64,000 nt of DNA from Odontesthes bonariensis (lineage: Eukaryota > Chordata > Actinopteri > Atheriniformes > Atherinopsidae). The translations under genes were made by a program, and so were the position numbers. This document shows positions 1 to 10,116 of this stretch, piece by piece. Positions within the stretch are counted from its first letter, which is position 1; each line of letters starts with the position of its first letter. Under the pieces are notes generated by a model that did no database searches, was not told the origin of the DNA, and saw only the letters and a list, made by a program, of their open reading frames with translations. The stretch covers positions 2,886,994 through 2,950,993 of the forward strand of contig NC_134525.1 of NCBI RefSeq assembly GCF_027942865.1, given 5' to 3'.

Positions 1-380
1 ATTTTTTTATATTTTCAAACTGTTTTTTAAATAGTTTTTTATATTTTCAAACCGTTTTTTACATTTTTAAACAGTTTTTTTAATTGTTTTTTACATTTGT
101 AAATTGTTTTTACATTTTTAAAATTGTTTTTACATTTTTAAAATTGTTTTTTACATTTTTAAATTGTTTTCTTTACATTTTTAAACTGTTTTTTAAATTG
201 TTTTTTACATTTTTAAACTGTTTTTTTTAAATTGTTTTTTTACATTTGTAAATCGTTTTTTACATTTTTAAACATTTTTAAATTGTTTTTTACATTTTTA
301 AACTGTTTTTTACATTTTTAAACTGTTTTTTTTACATTTTTAAACTGTTTTTAAATAGTTTTTTAAATTCTTAGATTGTT
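1..380. repeat. AT-rich tandem repeat, unit about 20 bp
   Basis: Degenerate copies of a unit like GTTTTTTACATTTTTAAACT run from the left edge to about 380. It lies in the riok3 intron downstream of exon 5. No coding signal is visible in it. Bases 381-667 contain a LINE-like tail (GATCAATAAAGTATCTATCT near 460) and otherwise nothing recognised. Confidence 0.85.
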
Positions 381-667
381 TTTAAAGTGTTTATAATTGT
401 ATAAACATTTTTATTGCTTTATTATGTCTTGCTACTGGATGCTTGAATTTCTTTCGGGATCAATAAAGTATCTATCTAATAAACTCGGTAAAGAGATGCG
501 CGTAAAATGTGATCAAACTGCTGAAAGATCAATAAGACGTGTGGCAGACTCCTGGAGGTTAAAGCTGAGCACGGCTTCCCGTTTGGTGGAATATTCTCGC
601 CGTTTTCAGATGTTTATACATAAACACGGGTTTTGGGGAACGTGCTGCAGCTGAACGAGCGCCTTAC

Positions 668-777
668 GTTGTCCATGCGCGCCGTGTTCTTGCGGCCGCA
701 GGTCACCTCGTCGTGTTTGGTGGTGATGTTTTTGCCCTTCCCGGTGAAGCCCTTCCTGGGCGTGGTCTGAGGTTTCA
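668..777 (-). CDS. riok3: riok3 exon 5
   Basis: 110 nt. Acceptor TTCAG, donor GTAAGG. A split Val codon joins exon 4 to this exon. Encodes KPQTTPRKGFTGKGKNITTK followed by HDEVTCGRKNTARMDN, the conserved N-terminal block before the kinase domain. Ends in phase 0. Confidence 0.92.
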
Positions 778-3700
778 CTGAATCATCACACACACACACA
801 CACAGCGTTAGAGTTCATTAGGAGGTTAGACGGCAGAGATGGGACCAAGTCACACATGTGCAAGTCTCAAGTAATTTTTTCTTGGTCAAGTCACCTTATT
901 ATTGCAATTTTACCTGCAGAATCTGATCTTAATAAAGTGAAAACACAAAGATATAAGTAACTGTCAGTAAACGTCATTGGCCAATGTGTCCAACCTGTCC
1001 ACCCCGTATCATATCAAGCTAACGTTAGCTAACTACCGACTAGGCTAACAGGATAATATTAGCTAATTTGACGAGCACTTACTGGTCAGAATGGATCTTC
1101 AGATGATGAACAAAGTTGGAAGTTGTCGTCTGGCTGTCTGAGATGTTGATGCCGCATGTCTTGCACTGAGCTGTTCGTCTTTTGCCGTCAAAACGGTAAT
1201 TACGAAAGCCGAAGACAATGGCTGTGTTCCAAACCGCATACTACTCCTACTACTCCTACTAACTTTTTGAGTTAGTAAGCGAGTTTGAGTAAGCGAGAAG
1301 TTCCAGGATGCGTACTAGATTCTCTGAAATGTTGGGTATGCATCATGAGGTCACTACTCATACTCAAACTACCCAAGATGCAACGTAACGTGACGTCGCC
1401 GATCATCATTTCCTGTCAAAACGGCAGTTTCAAGCTAGCTACAACGAGGGTAGGTTCACTTCCTGTTTTCAAAACAAAAGCACCAATTGTATGGTAATGG
1501 CTTTCCCTATGATAAAAGGCAACGGGTATTTTATTTTGTGAAAATAACCGGAATTGCGTTAGCTCACTGCGGCTAGCTTTAGTAGCGCCGAATTCGTGGG
1601 AACAAAATTGTAAACAGCCGGTATTTTGTCAGGTTTTCAACACGTTGGGGATCTAAACGACTACTTTCTCACCTGAAAATGTTTCAAATGTTGCTAAAGT
1701 TTACAGAGTTTAGAGCTTAAGAGAAATCAGCTTCAGGCCGGCTGATTTCAGCTCGGGCAGGAGCGAAATGCATTGTGGGTAAACACTCTGCATACTGTCT
1801 GATCGATCAGTATGTAGTATGGAAGTATGCGGTTTCGAACACAGTCTATGACTCTCGGTCCCGCTGACATGTTGATGCATATCTGATATGAGTTTAATAA
1901 ACACTAAGGTACGTAGAGAGGGCATGGCTGATTGACAGGGTAGGGATCCAATCATGACGCCATTCTCAGCCTGCGCTCCTACCGGGTAATCCATATTATT
2001 TTTTAAATTAATTTATCAATTTTAAATTCAAACTGAAAACATGAACTGAATAACACTCAAGTCATTTAAGTCATCGTGTCTCAAGTCAAGTGCTGAGTCT
2101 AACTTCCAAGTCCGAGTCGAGTCTCAAGTCTTTTATTTTTATTTTTTAAGTCATCAAAACAGTGACTCGAGTCCCCGTCTCTGGTAAACAGGAATGTTTC
2201 GAGCAACAGAAACAGCGTTACCGGCTCTGTAGGGGTCGTGTCTCGTGTCCTGCCAGTCCACCTCGTCCTCGGAGCTGTCGCTGTCCTCATAAGGATGGAC
2301 CATCCGGTAGTTCTCAAAGGAGATGGACACTGGACAGAAAAACAAACACAAACTGTCACGTCTTTTTAAAAAAAAAGCTCACGATTACTTCAACAAATGA
2401 CTCCAAACACACCTGAAAACTATGATCCCCGACCTCAAAGTAAACATTAAGGGGGGGCGGGGGGTCCACATCTGTTTTTAGATGCATCACGATGCGAACG
2501 TGGACGATTCTGACAGTCAAAACTTCTTTGTGGAAATTGATGACCTAAGGTTGCACAGTTAGCTGTGTAAAACCAGCCGGTGGAACACGTTTCTCTGCCC
2601 GAGGCCGCTGAGTGTTTCCAGGCAGGAGGGATGTGCGTTTGTCTGGTTTGGAGAAGCTAACTGGTGGAGAAGCTAACTGATGGAGGAGCTAACTGATGGA
2701 GAAGCTAACTGATGGAGGAGCTAACTGATGGAGAAGCTAACTGTTGGAGGAGCTAACTGATGGAGGAGCTAACTGTTGGAGGAGCTAACTGTTGGAGAAG
2801 CTAACTGATGGAGGAGCTAACTGATGGAGGAGCTAACTGTTGGAGAAGCTAACTGATGGAGGAGCTAACTGATGGAGAAGCTAACTGTTGGAGAAGCTAA
2901 CTGATGGAGAAGCTAACTGATGGAGGAGCTAACTGTTGGAGAAGCTAACTGATGGAGAAGCTAACTGTTGGAGGAGCTAACTGTTGGAGAAGCTAACTGA
3001 TGGAGAAGCTAACTGATGGAGGAGCTAACTGTTGGAGAAGCTAACTGTTGGAGGAGCTAACTGTTGGAGAAGCTAACTGATGGAGAAGCTAACTGTTGGA
3101 GAAGCTAACTGATGGAGAAGCTAACTGGGGACTGGATAGTGTAGTGGTAAGATTGCCACCTTTAGTGTTGGTGACCTGGGTTCAAATCCCCCTGCATGAA
3201 AGGTACTACATCCAGTAGGGATCCTTAGGGGGCTAAGACCCCCTTACTTAGTATCCTACCTGTAAGTCGCCTTGGATAAAAGCGTCTGCCAAATGCGTAA
3301 ACCAGTGTTAATTTCGTCAACCTGGACGTTAACGCCCCTTTTTCCCGTGACGACGACGCACAAAATTGCTTCCAGAAAATAAAAATATGACGAGAATAAA
3401 AAATTATTTTCGTTAACGAGACTAAGACAAGACAAAATTTACAAGCCATGGACGAATGGACATTAAAAAATGTAATTGTTTGTAATTCATTTGTAATTGT
3501 TAATATAAGTGTTTCTTGAACTTCATAGAAGATTACGCGCTGTTGCCCTGTTTGTCCCTGCACGGCGCCTGTCCAGTTCAGTTGAGTTTAGGCCCTTCCC
3601 ATGTTAAGTAACGTAGCCCGTAGCTAGCTATAACTTAACCGTAGCAAGTTCAACTTTGCAGTCCAGTCATGGCGTCGGGCTCGGATACCAGTATACGGTT

Positions 3701-6700
3701 TGTTGGAGCTGGGCAGTGTGATATATATGTAAAAAATGAGAATCAGTGTGTGGAGAAGTTCTATTCTGCACAGTGTTATATAAATAAAATAGAGAAAAAG
3801 AGAAGCAGTGTGCGGAGAAGGTTTATTATGTTCTATTTATTCTATAGTTCTATAGTATATGTTCTATAGTTCTATTCTGCACAGTGTTGACTAAAATGAC
3901 TAAACATGACTAAGACTAAATTAAAAAAAGCTGACAAAATTAACACCGGCGTAAACACAACATAACATAATGCTAACTGCCGCGGGTGAAGGTGCTCGGT
4001 GCGTCAGCCTGCTGGGGTTCTACCTTTGCTGTCGCCGTTGAACTTCTTCTCTTCGCGGCGGAGCTGACTGTCAAACTCGCGGTCGAACTGCATCTGCAGC
4101 ATCTGGGCAAGCATCAGATCGCTGGTCGTGTCCGGACCTTCGTCCGACAGAAGCAGGTCGGCTCCGGGACTGAAGGAAAGGAATGACACCGCGGCTTAAA
4201 CCCAGTAATGATCCGTCAGGCTCAGGTATATGAAGCTATAAAGCCGTCTGTAGTAACAACTCTCTTCCACTAGATGGCACCTACTGAAAAGATGTCAACT
4301 GTTTTTTTGTTTTGTTTTTAACAATGTTTATTGATATTTGAAATTGATAAATGAAGTATTCTACACCTCGTTCTTCCCTCTAACAGGATGAAGTTAGACA
4401 CATGATTTTCTGCTTTTTAGATCATTAACAGGAAACTTTTAAGCATCCTTTGCTCTGCAGAACAAGCCGTGTTCTGGATTTTCTTCTTTTTGTCACAAAC
4501 ATTACGGCTTTGCTGCAGATAGAAGCTTTAATGAGCTTTAATGAGACATTTTAGAACTTTAAGGCGAGACACGGCTGGGAAAAAACAGGCATTTTTCAGG
4601 CAGTGGTCAATTTTGAGATTTTGGGCCAGTCTACTCCTTCAACATGTGTTCTTTCTACCTGCTATAAAGAAAATATTGAAGACATAAATTAAAATGTTTA
4701 TTTTATTACATTTTGTTCACTCGCTGCAGTGCGTTTCGCCCGACTTTACCAAAAAGTTAGCATTCCAACGCGCCGTGCCGAGCTTCGTCTATTTACTGAA
4801 GTCTGTCATGACCGGAAAGCTCTGAGTCTCCTGCACAATGATATGAAACCAAATAACGACACTTCCTTTCTATCAGTAACCAATCAGGAATGTCTAAAGG
4901 CGGATTTATAGCTAATGACCAAATCTCATTGGCTGCTGCTCGTTTCTGCTAACGTGATTCGCTCAGACTCGTCACGTGGTGGACTCTGACGCTCTGAAAA
5001 TGCCCCAAAACATCACAAATTAAGCAACAATTGCACTTTGCAAGATGCAATAAAAGAAAATCTATCAGATGAGCTGATGAAGCATCGGGGAGCAGCACAC
5101 CTGACCTTAAACTGTCGTTAGGAAACCGAGGGGAGTTAAAGGCTGGTCATACATGTCGATCTTTTATTGTATTGTATTGAGCTTGTATTCTTTATTAATA
5201 AGATTATTTTATTCTATATTAGTATTACTAAGGCCCTGAGCATTTATTCTGTTTTTGAGCAATTGTTTCTAATACAAATGTATTGAATTCCCCTATTTAA
5301 ATCTTTAAATGCCGTTTTCTCAAATTCATTTTTTTGTATTTTTCCAGTATCAATATCTCAGCCTATGGAGCACCTACTAACACCAAACTTTCCAGTTATA
5401 CACTTAGCAGTATTCTGAAGATATTTACAGAAGGATTTGTTGATAAATCATTCCTGGCCTGATTTATGTGACATTATAATAAATTAATATGTCGAAAATT
5501 GATGTTTTTTAGGCTATGGACAGTATATTTTGATTTCCTAGGAAATGAAAGCAGATATCCTGAAATGCCTCTGTAATTTTCTTTACATTTTGTGTAGTGT
5601 CTCGCCTTAAAGCTGAATATTGTCTGAAACCTTTGAAGGAAAAACAAAAGCTGCAGCGAGGACTCACTCTGAAAGTGCCGGGAGGACGTTGTTCTCCTCG
5701 TCCAGCTGCCGGGCCAGCTCCTCACTCATCACTTCGGTCAGAGAGCAGGCCGGAGGCGCCGGGGCCACCGAACCCCACGGGCTCTGCAGAACAAGCAATT
5801 AAACTCGGATGAACCACGTTGTGTCACACCAGTCCTTGGTTGCTGCGGTAAATGCATTTAAAGTCACTTCCTGTGAGGCAGACACATCAGGATGACCTTC
5901 GTGTTGCCACATCTGTCCTCATCTGGACGTAAGTAAAACAACCTCACATGATAAATCACACCGTCTCTAAGTCAGAGACCAGCTGCTGCCCGACATGACC
6001 AACAAACACTTATTTCTACAGTTTATTTTGATGGATAAACTAGTGGGAAATAAAAATATCTAATGCTTTAGTACCTATAAGTGATTCATATCACTTTATA
6101 AACACATTCTGTAGTTACTTTGATTCAATAAGAATTTTTATTTAGCCGTAAAGCAGCAGAGAGGCGTGTGGTTGAAGTCCTCACGCATCATAAATGGGTT
6201 GGGATGCTGTTTCTGAAGCTGGGCAGCACCTGAGCTGATGATGTCACAGGTGAACTCTGAACACGCTGACAAAGCTCAGTTGAGCAAAGTACCAAAAATC
6301 ACTCCGGCAAGAACAGAAAACAGGTTAAAAACACGTTTCTTCATCACACACGAGGCGGAGTGAAAGCTGTGCTTCTGAAATATTCAAACAAACTCACAAC
6401 TTTAAATTTTAGATTCTCATTTTTAACTTCTACTGAAAAATCTGACTGACAAGACATTTCCTGGAACTAAGAACAGCTTCATATCTACTTTTACAGACTT
6501 AAAGGTTCGGAATATCTGTTCCGCCTCCTTTGGGTCCCCAGTCTTCATCACTTCGATGTCCAGTTGTGTCAAATGTCGTCTTATCGCTCAGCTGTGTCGA
6601 TATGAAAGCCGGCGAGGCCATCTTGGATAACGGCTAACGTTAACAGCTAACCACGACGACACCCTCAGCTGCTAGAACATAAACAAAAGGTGGAGATAAA

Positions 6701-6758
6701 AGCCCAGCCAGGGCCTTCTTACCTTTGGTATCTCCGCTGTGACTCCTGTTTGATCCAT
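668..6758 (-). CDS. riok3: riok3, RIO kinase 3 (5' part, exons 1-5)
   Basis: RIO kinase 3 is an atypical cytosolic serine kinase/ATPase of late pre-40S ribosome maturation; the mammalian protein is also reported to modulate MDA5 signalling. Five minus-strand exons are visible: 6723-6758, 5668-5783, 4024-4169, 2222-2329 and 668-777. Phases run 0, 2, 1, 1, 0 and together encode 172 residues. The start MDQTGVTAEIPK is short. It is followed by MSEELARQLDEE, then the conserved TSDLMLAQMLQM and LRREEKKFNGDSK, then VHPYEDSDSSEDEVDW, and finally KHDEV.CGRKNTARM. These match my memory of vertebrate RIOK3 in order and spacing. All introns are GT-AG. The RIO kinase domain itself is not in the window; the gene continues past the left edge. 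Introns carry several transposons, including one 38 bp from exon 4. Identity is confident; only the exact 5' UTR is uncertain. Confidence 0.95.
834..2183. mobile_element. hAT-like non-autonomous TIR element, interrupted by a second MITE
   Basis: The left end CAGAGATGGGACCAAGTCA and the right end (reverse complement CAGAGACGGGGACTCGAGTC) form imperfect terminal inverted repeats rich in AAGTC motifs. Flanking octamers TTAGACGG and GTAAACAG match at 5 of 8 positions, which could be an old 8-bp target duplication. A second element (1221-1845) is nested inside. Together they fill almost all of riok3 intron 4. No transposase ORF is visible. Confidence 0.7.
1221..1845. mobile_element. GCTGTGTTC-TIR MITE, compact copy
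   Basis: 625-bp element with terminal inverted repeats GCTGTGTTCCAAACCGCAT and ATGCGGTTTCGAACACAG. The interior includes GCATTGTGGGTAAACACTC and, next to the right TIR, only three AGTATGN heptamers. It is the unexpanded relative of the much larger copy at 46284-51500 and of the fragment at 61971-62186. The superfamily is not certain. Confidence 0.85.
2222..2329 (-). CDS. riok3: riok3 exon 4
   Basis: 108 nt. Acceptor CCAG, donor GTAACG, phase 1 on both sides. Encodes VSISFENYRMVHPYED then SDSSEDEVDWQDTRHDPYRA, among the most conserved N-terminal segments of RIOK3. The acidic Ser/Glu/Asp run is typical of the family. Confidence 0.93.
2651..3127. repeat. 16-bp minisatellite (GAGAAGCTAACTGATG)n
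   Basis: About 30 copies with GAGGAG/GAGAAG and GATG/GTTG variants, in riok3 intron 3. The GCTAACTG part of the unit is the same octamer that flanks the adjacent SINE, so the array abuts the SINE target site. Confidence 0.9.
3128..3971 (+). mobile_element. tRNA-derived SINE, split by a MITE
   Basis: A tRNA-like head has an A-box region around GTAGTGGTAAGA and an exact B-box GGTTCAAATCC at 3179-3189. It is followed by the common fish SINE tail segment GTCGCCTTGGATAAAAGCGT. The octamer GCTAACTG flanks it at 3120-3127 and 3972-3979 as a target duplication. The SINE body is 3128-3302 and resumes at 3957-3971 after an inserted MITE. Not a functional tRNA gene: no acceptor stem closes. Confidence 0.8.
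3303..3948. mobile_element. hAT-like MITE inserted in the SINE tail
   Basis: TIRs CAGTGTTAATTTCGTCAAC and (reverse complement of the right end) CGGTGTTAATTTTGTCAGC. The exact 8-bp target duplication GCGTAAAC lies at 3295-3302 and 3949-3956. The 8-bp duplication and end sequence fit the hAT superfamily. A short plus-strand ORF at 3669-3869 has no recognised domain. Confidence 0.85.
4024..4169 (-). CDS. riok3: riok3 exon 3
   Basis: 146 nt. Acceptor CTTCAG, donor GTAGAA. A split Asp codon joins exon 2 to this exon. Encodes PGADLLLSDEGPDTTSDLML then AQMLQMQFDREFDSQLRREE and KKFNGDSK, a near-invariant RIOK3 block. Confidence 0.94.
4190..5340. other. riok3 intron 2, unassigned
   Basis: About 1.15 kb with scattered low-complexity AT-rich sequence. 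No exon, RNA gene or clearly bounded element was recognised here. Confidence 0.5.
5347..5596 (-). repeat. dispersed repeat (family shared with 44290-44800)
   Basis: Contains ATCTCAGCCTATGGAGCACC, CACTTAGCAGTATTCTGAAG and GATTTCCTAGGAAATGAAAG. This is the reverse complement of the segment around 44540-44795. A partial third copy is at 53310-53600. The element class is unknown. Confidence 0.75.
5668..5783 (-). CDS. riok3: riok3 exon 2
   Basis: 116 nt. Acceptor TCTGCAG, donor GTGAGT. Encodes SPWGSVAPAPPACSLTEV then MSEELARQLDEENNVLPALS and ends with a split codon (phase 2). The MSEELARQL motif matches the vertebrate RIOK3 N-terminus. Confidence 0.92.
5784..6722 (-). other. riok3: riok3 intron 1
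   Basis: About 940 bp bounded by donor GTAAGA and acceptor TCTGCAG. No repeats or additional exons were recognised. Confidence 0.7.
6723..6758 (-). CDS. riok3: riok3 exon 1 (coding part)
   Basis: ATG at 6758-6756. Encodes MDQTGVTAEIPK and ends at an AAG followed by GTAAGAAGG, phase 0. The short first coding exon followed by SPWG parallels the mammalian first exon, which also ends just before a conserved PW. The start is supported by phase agreement with exon 2. Confidence 0.85.
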
Positions 6759-7090
6759 AACTGCAATATCGATCGGTCGCTTGTTTCTTTCGGGATTGAA
6801 TGGTGGCTAGCTGCTGAGCTAACGTTAGCAAGATTCGGGGAAGATTTGGTGAGAAAAACGACACGAAAAATAAAGCGTCACGCAACGTGACACGTACAGA
6901 AAACTGTCAGGTAAACTTTAGTCACTGTAAAATATATTTTACAAGTCGGAGACAAGAGTTTTTTTGTTTTTTTTACATAAACTGACGGTTGAGACGAGAT
7001 AAGAGAGCTGCCACAGAGCGGAGGAGTTTCCCAGCACAGTGAACCGGAAATACGTCATAGGTTTAAATAGACAACTTCCGCTAAGACAAT
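6759..7090 (-). promoter_or_regulatory. riok3: probable riok3 5' UTR and promoter region
   Basis: Sequence immediately upstream of the riok3 start, less AT-rich than its surroundings and free of recognisable repeats. No unambiguous TATA box. The assignment rests on position only. Confidence 0.4.
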
Positions 7091-7289
7091 AAAAGCCTAA
7101 AAGTTACCGGAAGGGTTTCAATAAAATAAAGATATACTGTTGGCGTATAATGGAGGATAGTAAATTAAATCGACAGAAAATAAATAATTATAATAAAGGA
7201 GAAACTGTACAATCAAAAGTGCCATCCACTCTTTATTTTCTTCTTCTTTAATGTGAATTTTAGCTTTTTTTCCTCCATCATACCTTAAA

Positions 7290-7640
7290 GATCTCACAGT
7301 TGGATATTTTCCAAACAGAGCTCTTTGCTCTCAGACTGCAGGTTTACTTGAGGTTCCCAGTGTTTCTAAAAGTAGAATGAGAGGCAGAGCCTTCAGTTAT
7401 CAGGCCCCTCTCTGTGGAACCAGCTGCCAGTTTGGCTTCAGGAAGCAGACACCCTCTCTCTACCTTAAAACTTTCCTTTCTGATAAAGCTTATAGTTAGG
7501 GATGGCACAGGTGATCCTGAAACATCCCATAGTTAAGCTGCTATAGGCCCAGACTGCTGGGGGAGCTCTGAATAAATTTGATTTGATTGGACTCTACCTT
7601 TTGTTGTGAATTGGTGCGATATAAATAAAAATGAATTGAA
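7290..7640 (+). mobile_element. LINE 3'-end remnant
   Basis: Frameshifted translation resembles the C-terminal reverse-transcriptase ORF end of fish L2/CR1-like LINEs (a run reading RPLSVEPAASL in place of the usual PLLWNQLP type motif). It is followed by a typical GAATAAATTTGATTTGATTG style tail. Degenerate, no intact ORF. Bases 7641-7852 show nothing further. Confidence 0.6.
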
Positions 7641-7949
7641 CTGAATATTAAAAACGGTCTGAAAGTGGGTGCAAGGTCATTTTTATTTACAGATGAACAG
7701 ATGATAAAGATGCAACAGAATACATTTAATCCAAACACAGAAGAAAAATAAAAGTGAGTAAAAACATTCAGCATCGATATAAATTCCCACAGCCTGAAAA
7801 AGTAAAATCGCTTGGACAAAATGTAACCTCCCGCGTCTTTGAAGCGCATACAACAACAGAGCTCACAGAATAATAACTGATCATCTGAAGCTAAATCTTT
7901 CTGAGACGGAGGAAAGAAAACTGGACTCATTTCTCTGTGATGAAGCTGT

Positions 7950-7955
7950 TTTATT
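7950..7955 (-). terminator. candidate poly(A) signal AATAAA for TRIM A
   Basis: AATAAA on the minus strand in a block (TTCAATAAAACAGCTTCATC) conserved in all three units (also 15199-15204 and 21263-21268). If used, the TRIM A 3' UTR would include the whole minisatellite and the LINE tail. An alternative AATAAA lies at about 8098-8103 within the LINE tail. Confidence 0.4.
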
Positions 7956-8086
7956 GAAGGAAGTCAAAAGGACAAATATTTCCTGCTCTGAACATGAACT
8001 CTGGACTTTGTGCTGTTACAGGAAAACTGCCTCAGTTAGACCCTCATATCAGTTTGACATTTTCTCCATCAGATTCCACAGAAACA

Positions 8087-8265
8087 AATCAAATCAAATT
8101 TATTTGTAGCACATTTCATGTTCAAAACAATTCAAAGTACTTCACATAAAATAAAAGCATTGCAGCAGGGAGTGGAAGAAGCATTAAAAATACATAAAAG
8201 AATATAAAGAGAAACAAATAAAATTATTTAAATGAATTTAAAAACAAGCAACAGTCCAGATAAAT
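8087..8265 (-). mobile_element. LINE 3' tail (same family as 32105-32770)
   Basis: Reverse-complement match to the end of the LINE at 32640-32765, including ATGTGCTA..AATAAATTTGATTTG and CACTCCCTGCTGCAATGC. The sense orientation is the same as TRIM A transcription. Copies also at 15340-15500 and 21400-21575. Confidence 0.75.
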
Positions 8266-8566
8266 TCAGAAAATAATCCAGATTATTTTCCCATTTCCAA
8301 AGTGATGAGATCTGAAAAGAGTCTGTGATAAAGGAAGGTCTGCTGATTCCTCTGCTGGGCTCCATGAAGTGGAAGAGAAACAACAACATACAGACACATC
8401 AGCACCAGGATCCGACTGATGTTTAGAGCTCAGAGAAGTTTAGATTTTCATGTGGAGAAATATTTCTGTGAATCAAACTTCTCATCAGCAGTGATATCCT
8501 CCATGGCTGCACAGACACAGGAAACAGCAGCAACTAAACAGCAGAGCAGCAGAGACATCACAGCAG

Positions 8567-10100
8567 CCAGCTGTCAGCAACAAGCTGTCAGCAACCAGCT
8601 GTCAGCAACCAGCTGTCAGCAACCAGCTGTCAGCAACAAGCTGTCAGCAACCAGCTGTCAGCAACCAGCTGTCAGCAACAAGCTGTCAGCAACTAGCTGT
8701 CAGCAACAAGCTGTCAACAACCAGCTGTCAGCAACCAGCTGTCAGCAACCAGCTGTCAGCAACCAGCTGTCAGCAACAAGCTGTCAGCAACAAGCTGTAA
8801 GCAACCAGCTGTCAGCAACCAGCTGTCAGCAACCAGCTGTAAGCAACCAGCTGTCAGCAACCAGCTGTCAGCAACCAGCTGTCAGCAACAAGCTGTCAGC
8901 AACCAGCTGTCAGCAACAAGCTGTCAGCAACCAGCTGTCAGCAACCAGCTGTCAGCAACAAGCTGTCAGCAACCAGCTGTCAGCAACCAGCTGTCAGCAA
9001 CAAGCTGTCAGCAACCAGCTGTCAGCAACCAGCTGTCGGCAACCAGCTGTCGGCAACCAGCTGTCAGCAACAAGCTGTCAGCAACCAGCTGTCAGCAACC
9101 AGCTGTCAGCAACAAGCTGTCAGCAACAAGCTGTCAGCAACCAGCTGTCAGCAACCAGCTGTCAGCAACCAGCTGTCAGCAACAAGCTGTCAGCAACCAG
9201 CTGTCAGCAACAAGCTGTCAGCAACCAGCTGTCAGCAACCAGCTGACAGCAACCAGCTGTCAGCAACAAGCTGTCGGCAACCAGCTGTCAGCAACAAGCT
9301 GTCAGCAACAAGCTGTCTGCAACAAGCTGTCTGCAACAAGCTGTCAGCAACCAGCTGTCAGCAACAAGCTGTCAGCAACAAGCTGTCAGCAACCAGCTGT
9401 CAGCAACCAGCTGACAGCAACCAGCTGTCAGCAACAAGCTGTCGGCAACCAGCTGTCAGCAACAAGCTGTCGGCAACCAGCTGTCAGCAACCAGCTGTCA
9501 GCAACCAGCTGTCAGCAACCAGCTGTCGGCAACCAGCTGTCAGCAACAAGCTGTCGGCAACCAGCTGTCAGCAACAAGCTGTCAGCAACAAGCTGTCTGC
9601 AACAAGCTGTCAGCAACCAGCTGTCAGCAACCAGCTGTCGGCAACCAGCTGTCAGCAACAAGCTGTCGGCAACCAGCTGTCAGCAACAAGCTGTCAGCAA
9701 CAAGCTGTCAGCAACAAGCTGTCTGCAACAAGCTGTCAGCAACCAGCTGTCTGCAACAAGCTGTCTGCAACAAGCTGTCTGCAACAAGCTGTCAGCAACC
9801 AGCTGTCAGCAACCAGCTGTCGGCAACCAGCTGTCAGCAACCAGCTGTCAGCAACCAGCTGTCTGCAACAAGCTGTCTGCAACAAGCTGTCTGCAACAAG
9901 CTGTCTGCAACAAGCTGTCAGCAACCAGCTGTCGGCAACCAGCTGTCAGCAACCAGCTGTCAGCAACAAGCTGTCAGCAACCAGCTGTCAGCAACCAGCT
10001 GTCAGCAACAAGCTGTCAGCAACAAGCTGTCAGCAACCAGTTGTCAGCAACCAGCTGTCGGCAACCAGCTGTCAGCAACCAGCTGTCAGCAACCAGCTGA
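8567..10100. repeat. 14-bp minisatellite A, unit CTGTCAGCAACMAG
   Basis: About 110 units in near-perfect 14-bp register, each with a C or A at one position and occasional G/T variants (CTGTCGGCAAC, CTGTCTGCAAC). Each unit has an AGCTGT core, and CAGCTG forms an E-box when the variable base is C. On the TRIM-sense strand it reads GTTGCTGACAGCTG. The array begins 17 bp beyond the TRIM A stop codon. Because 14 is not a multiple of 3 but the unit lacks stops, it generates long spurious ORFs (for example 8419-9246). Confidence 0.95.
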
Positions 10101-10116
10101 CTAAACACACTTCACT

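Noticed and set aside
3128-3200. tRNA gene with B-box GGTTCAAATCC
   Set aside because: No acceptor stem or proper cloverleaf; continues into a SINE body with a target duplication.
3669-3869. 66-codon ORF MASGSDTSIRFVGAGQ...
   Set aside because: Lies inside a non-autonomous MITE and has no recognised domain.
8419-9246. 275-codon ORF with SCQQPAVSNQLSAT repeats
   Set aside because: Mostly 14-bp minisatellite, antisense to the TRIM gene, broken in unit C; no recognised domain.
8567-10100. CRISPR-like array
   Set aside because: 14-bp units are contiguous without unique spacers, and the genome is a vertebrate.
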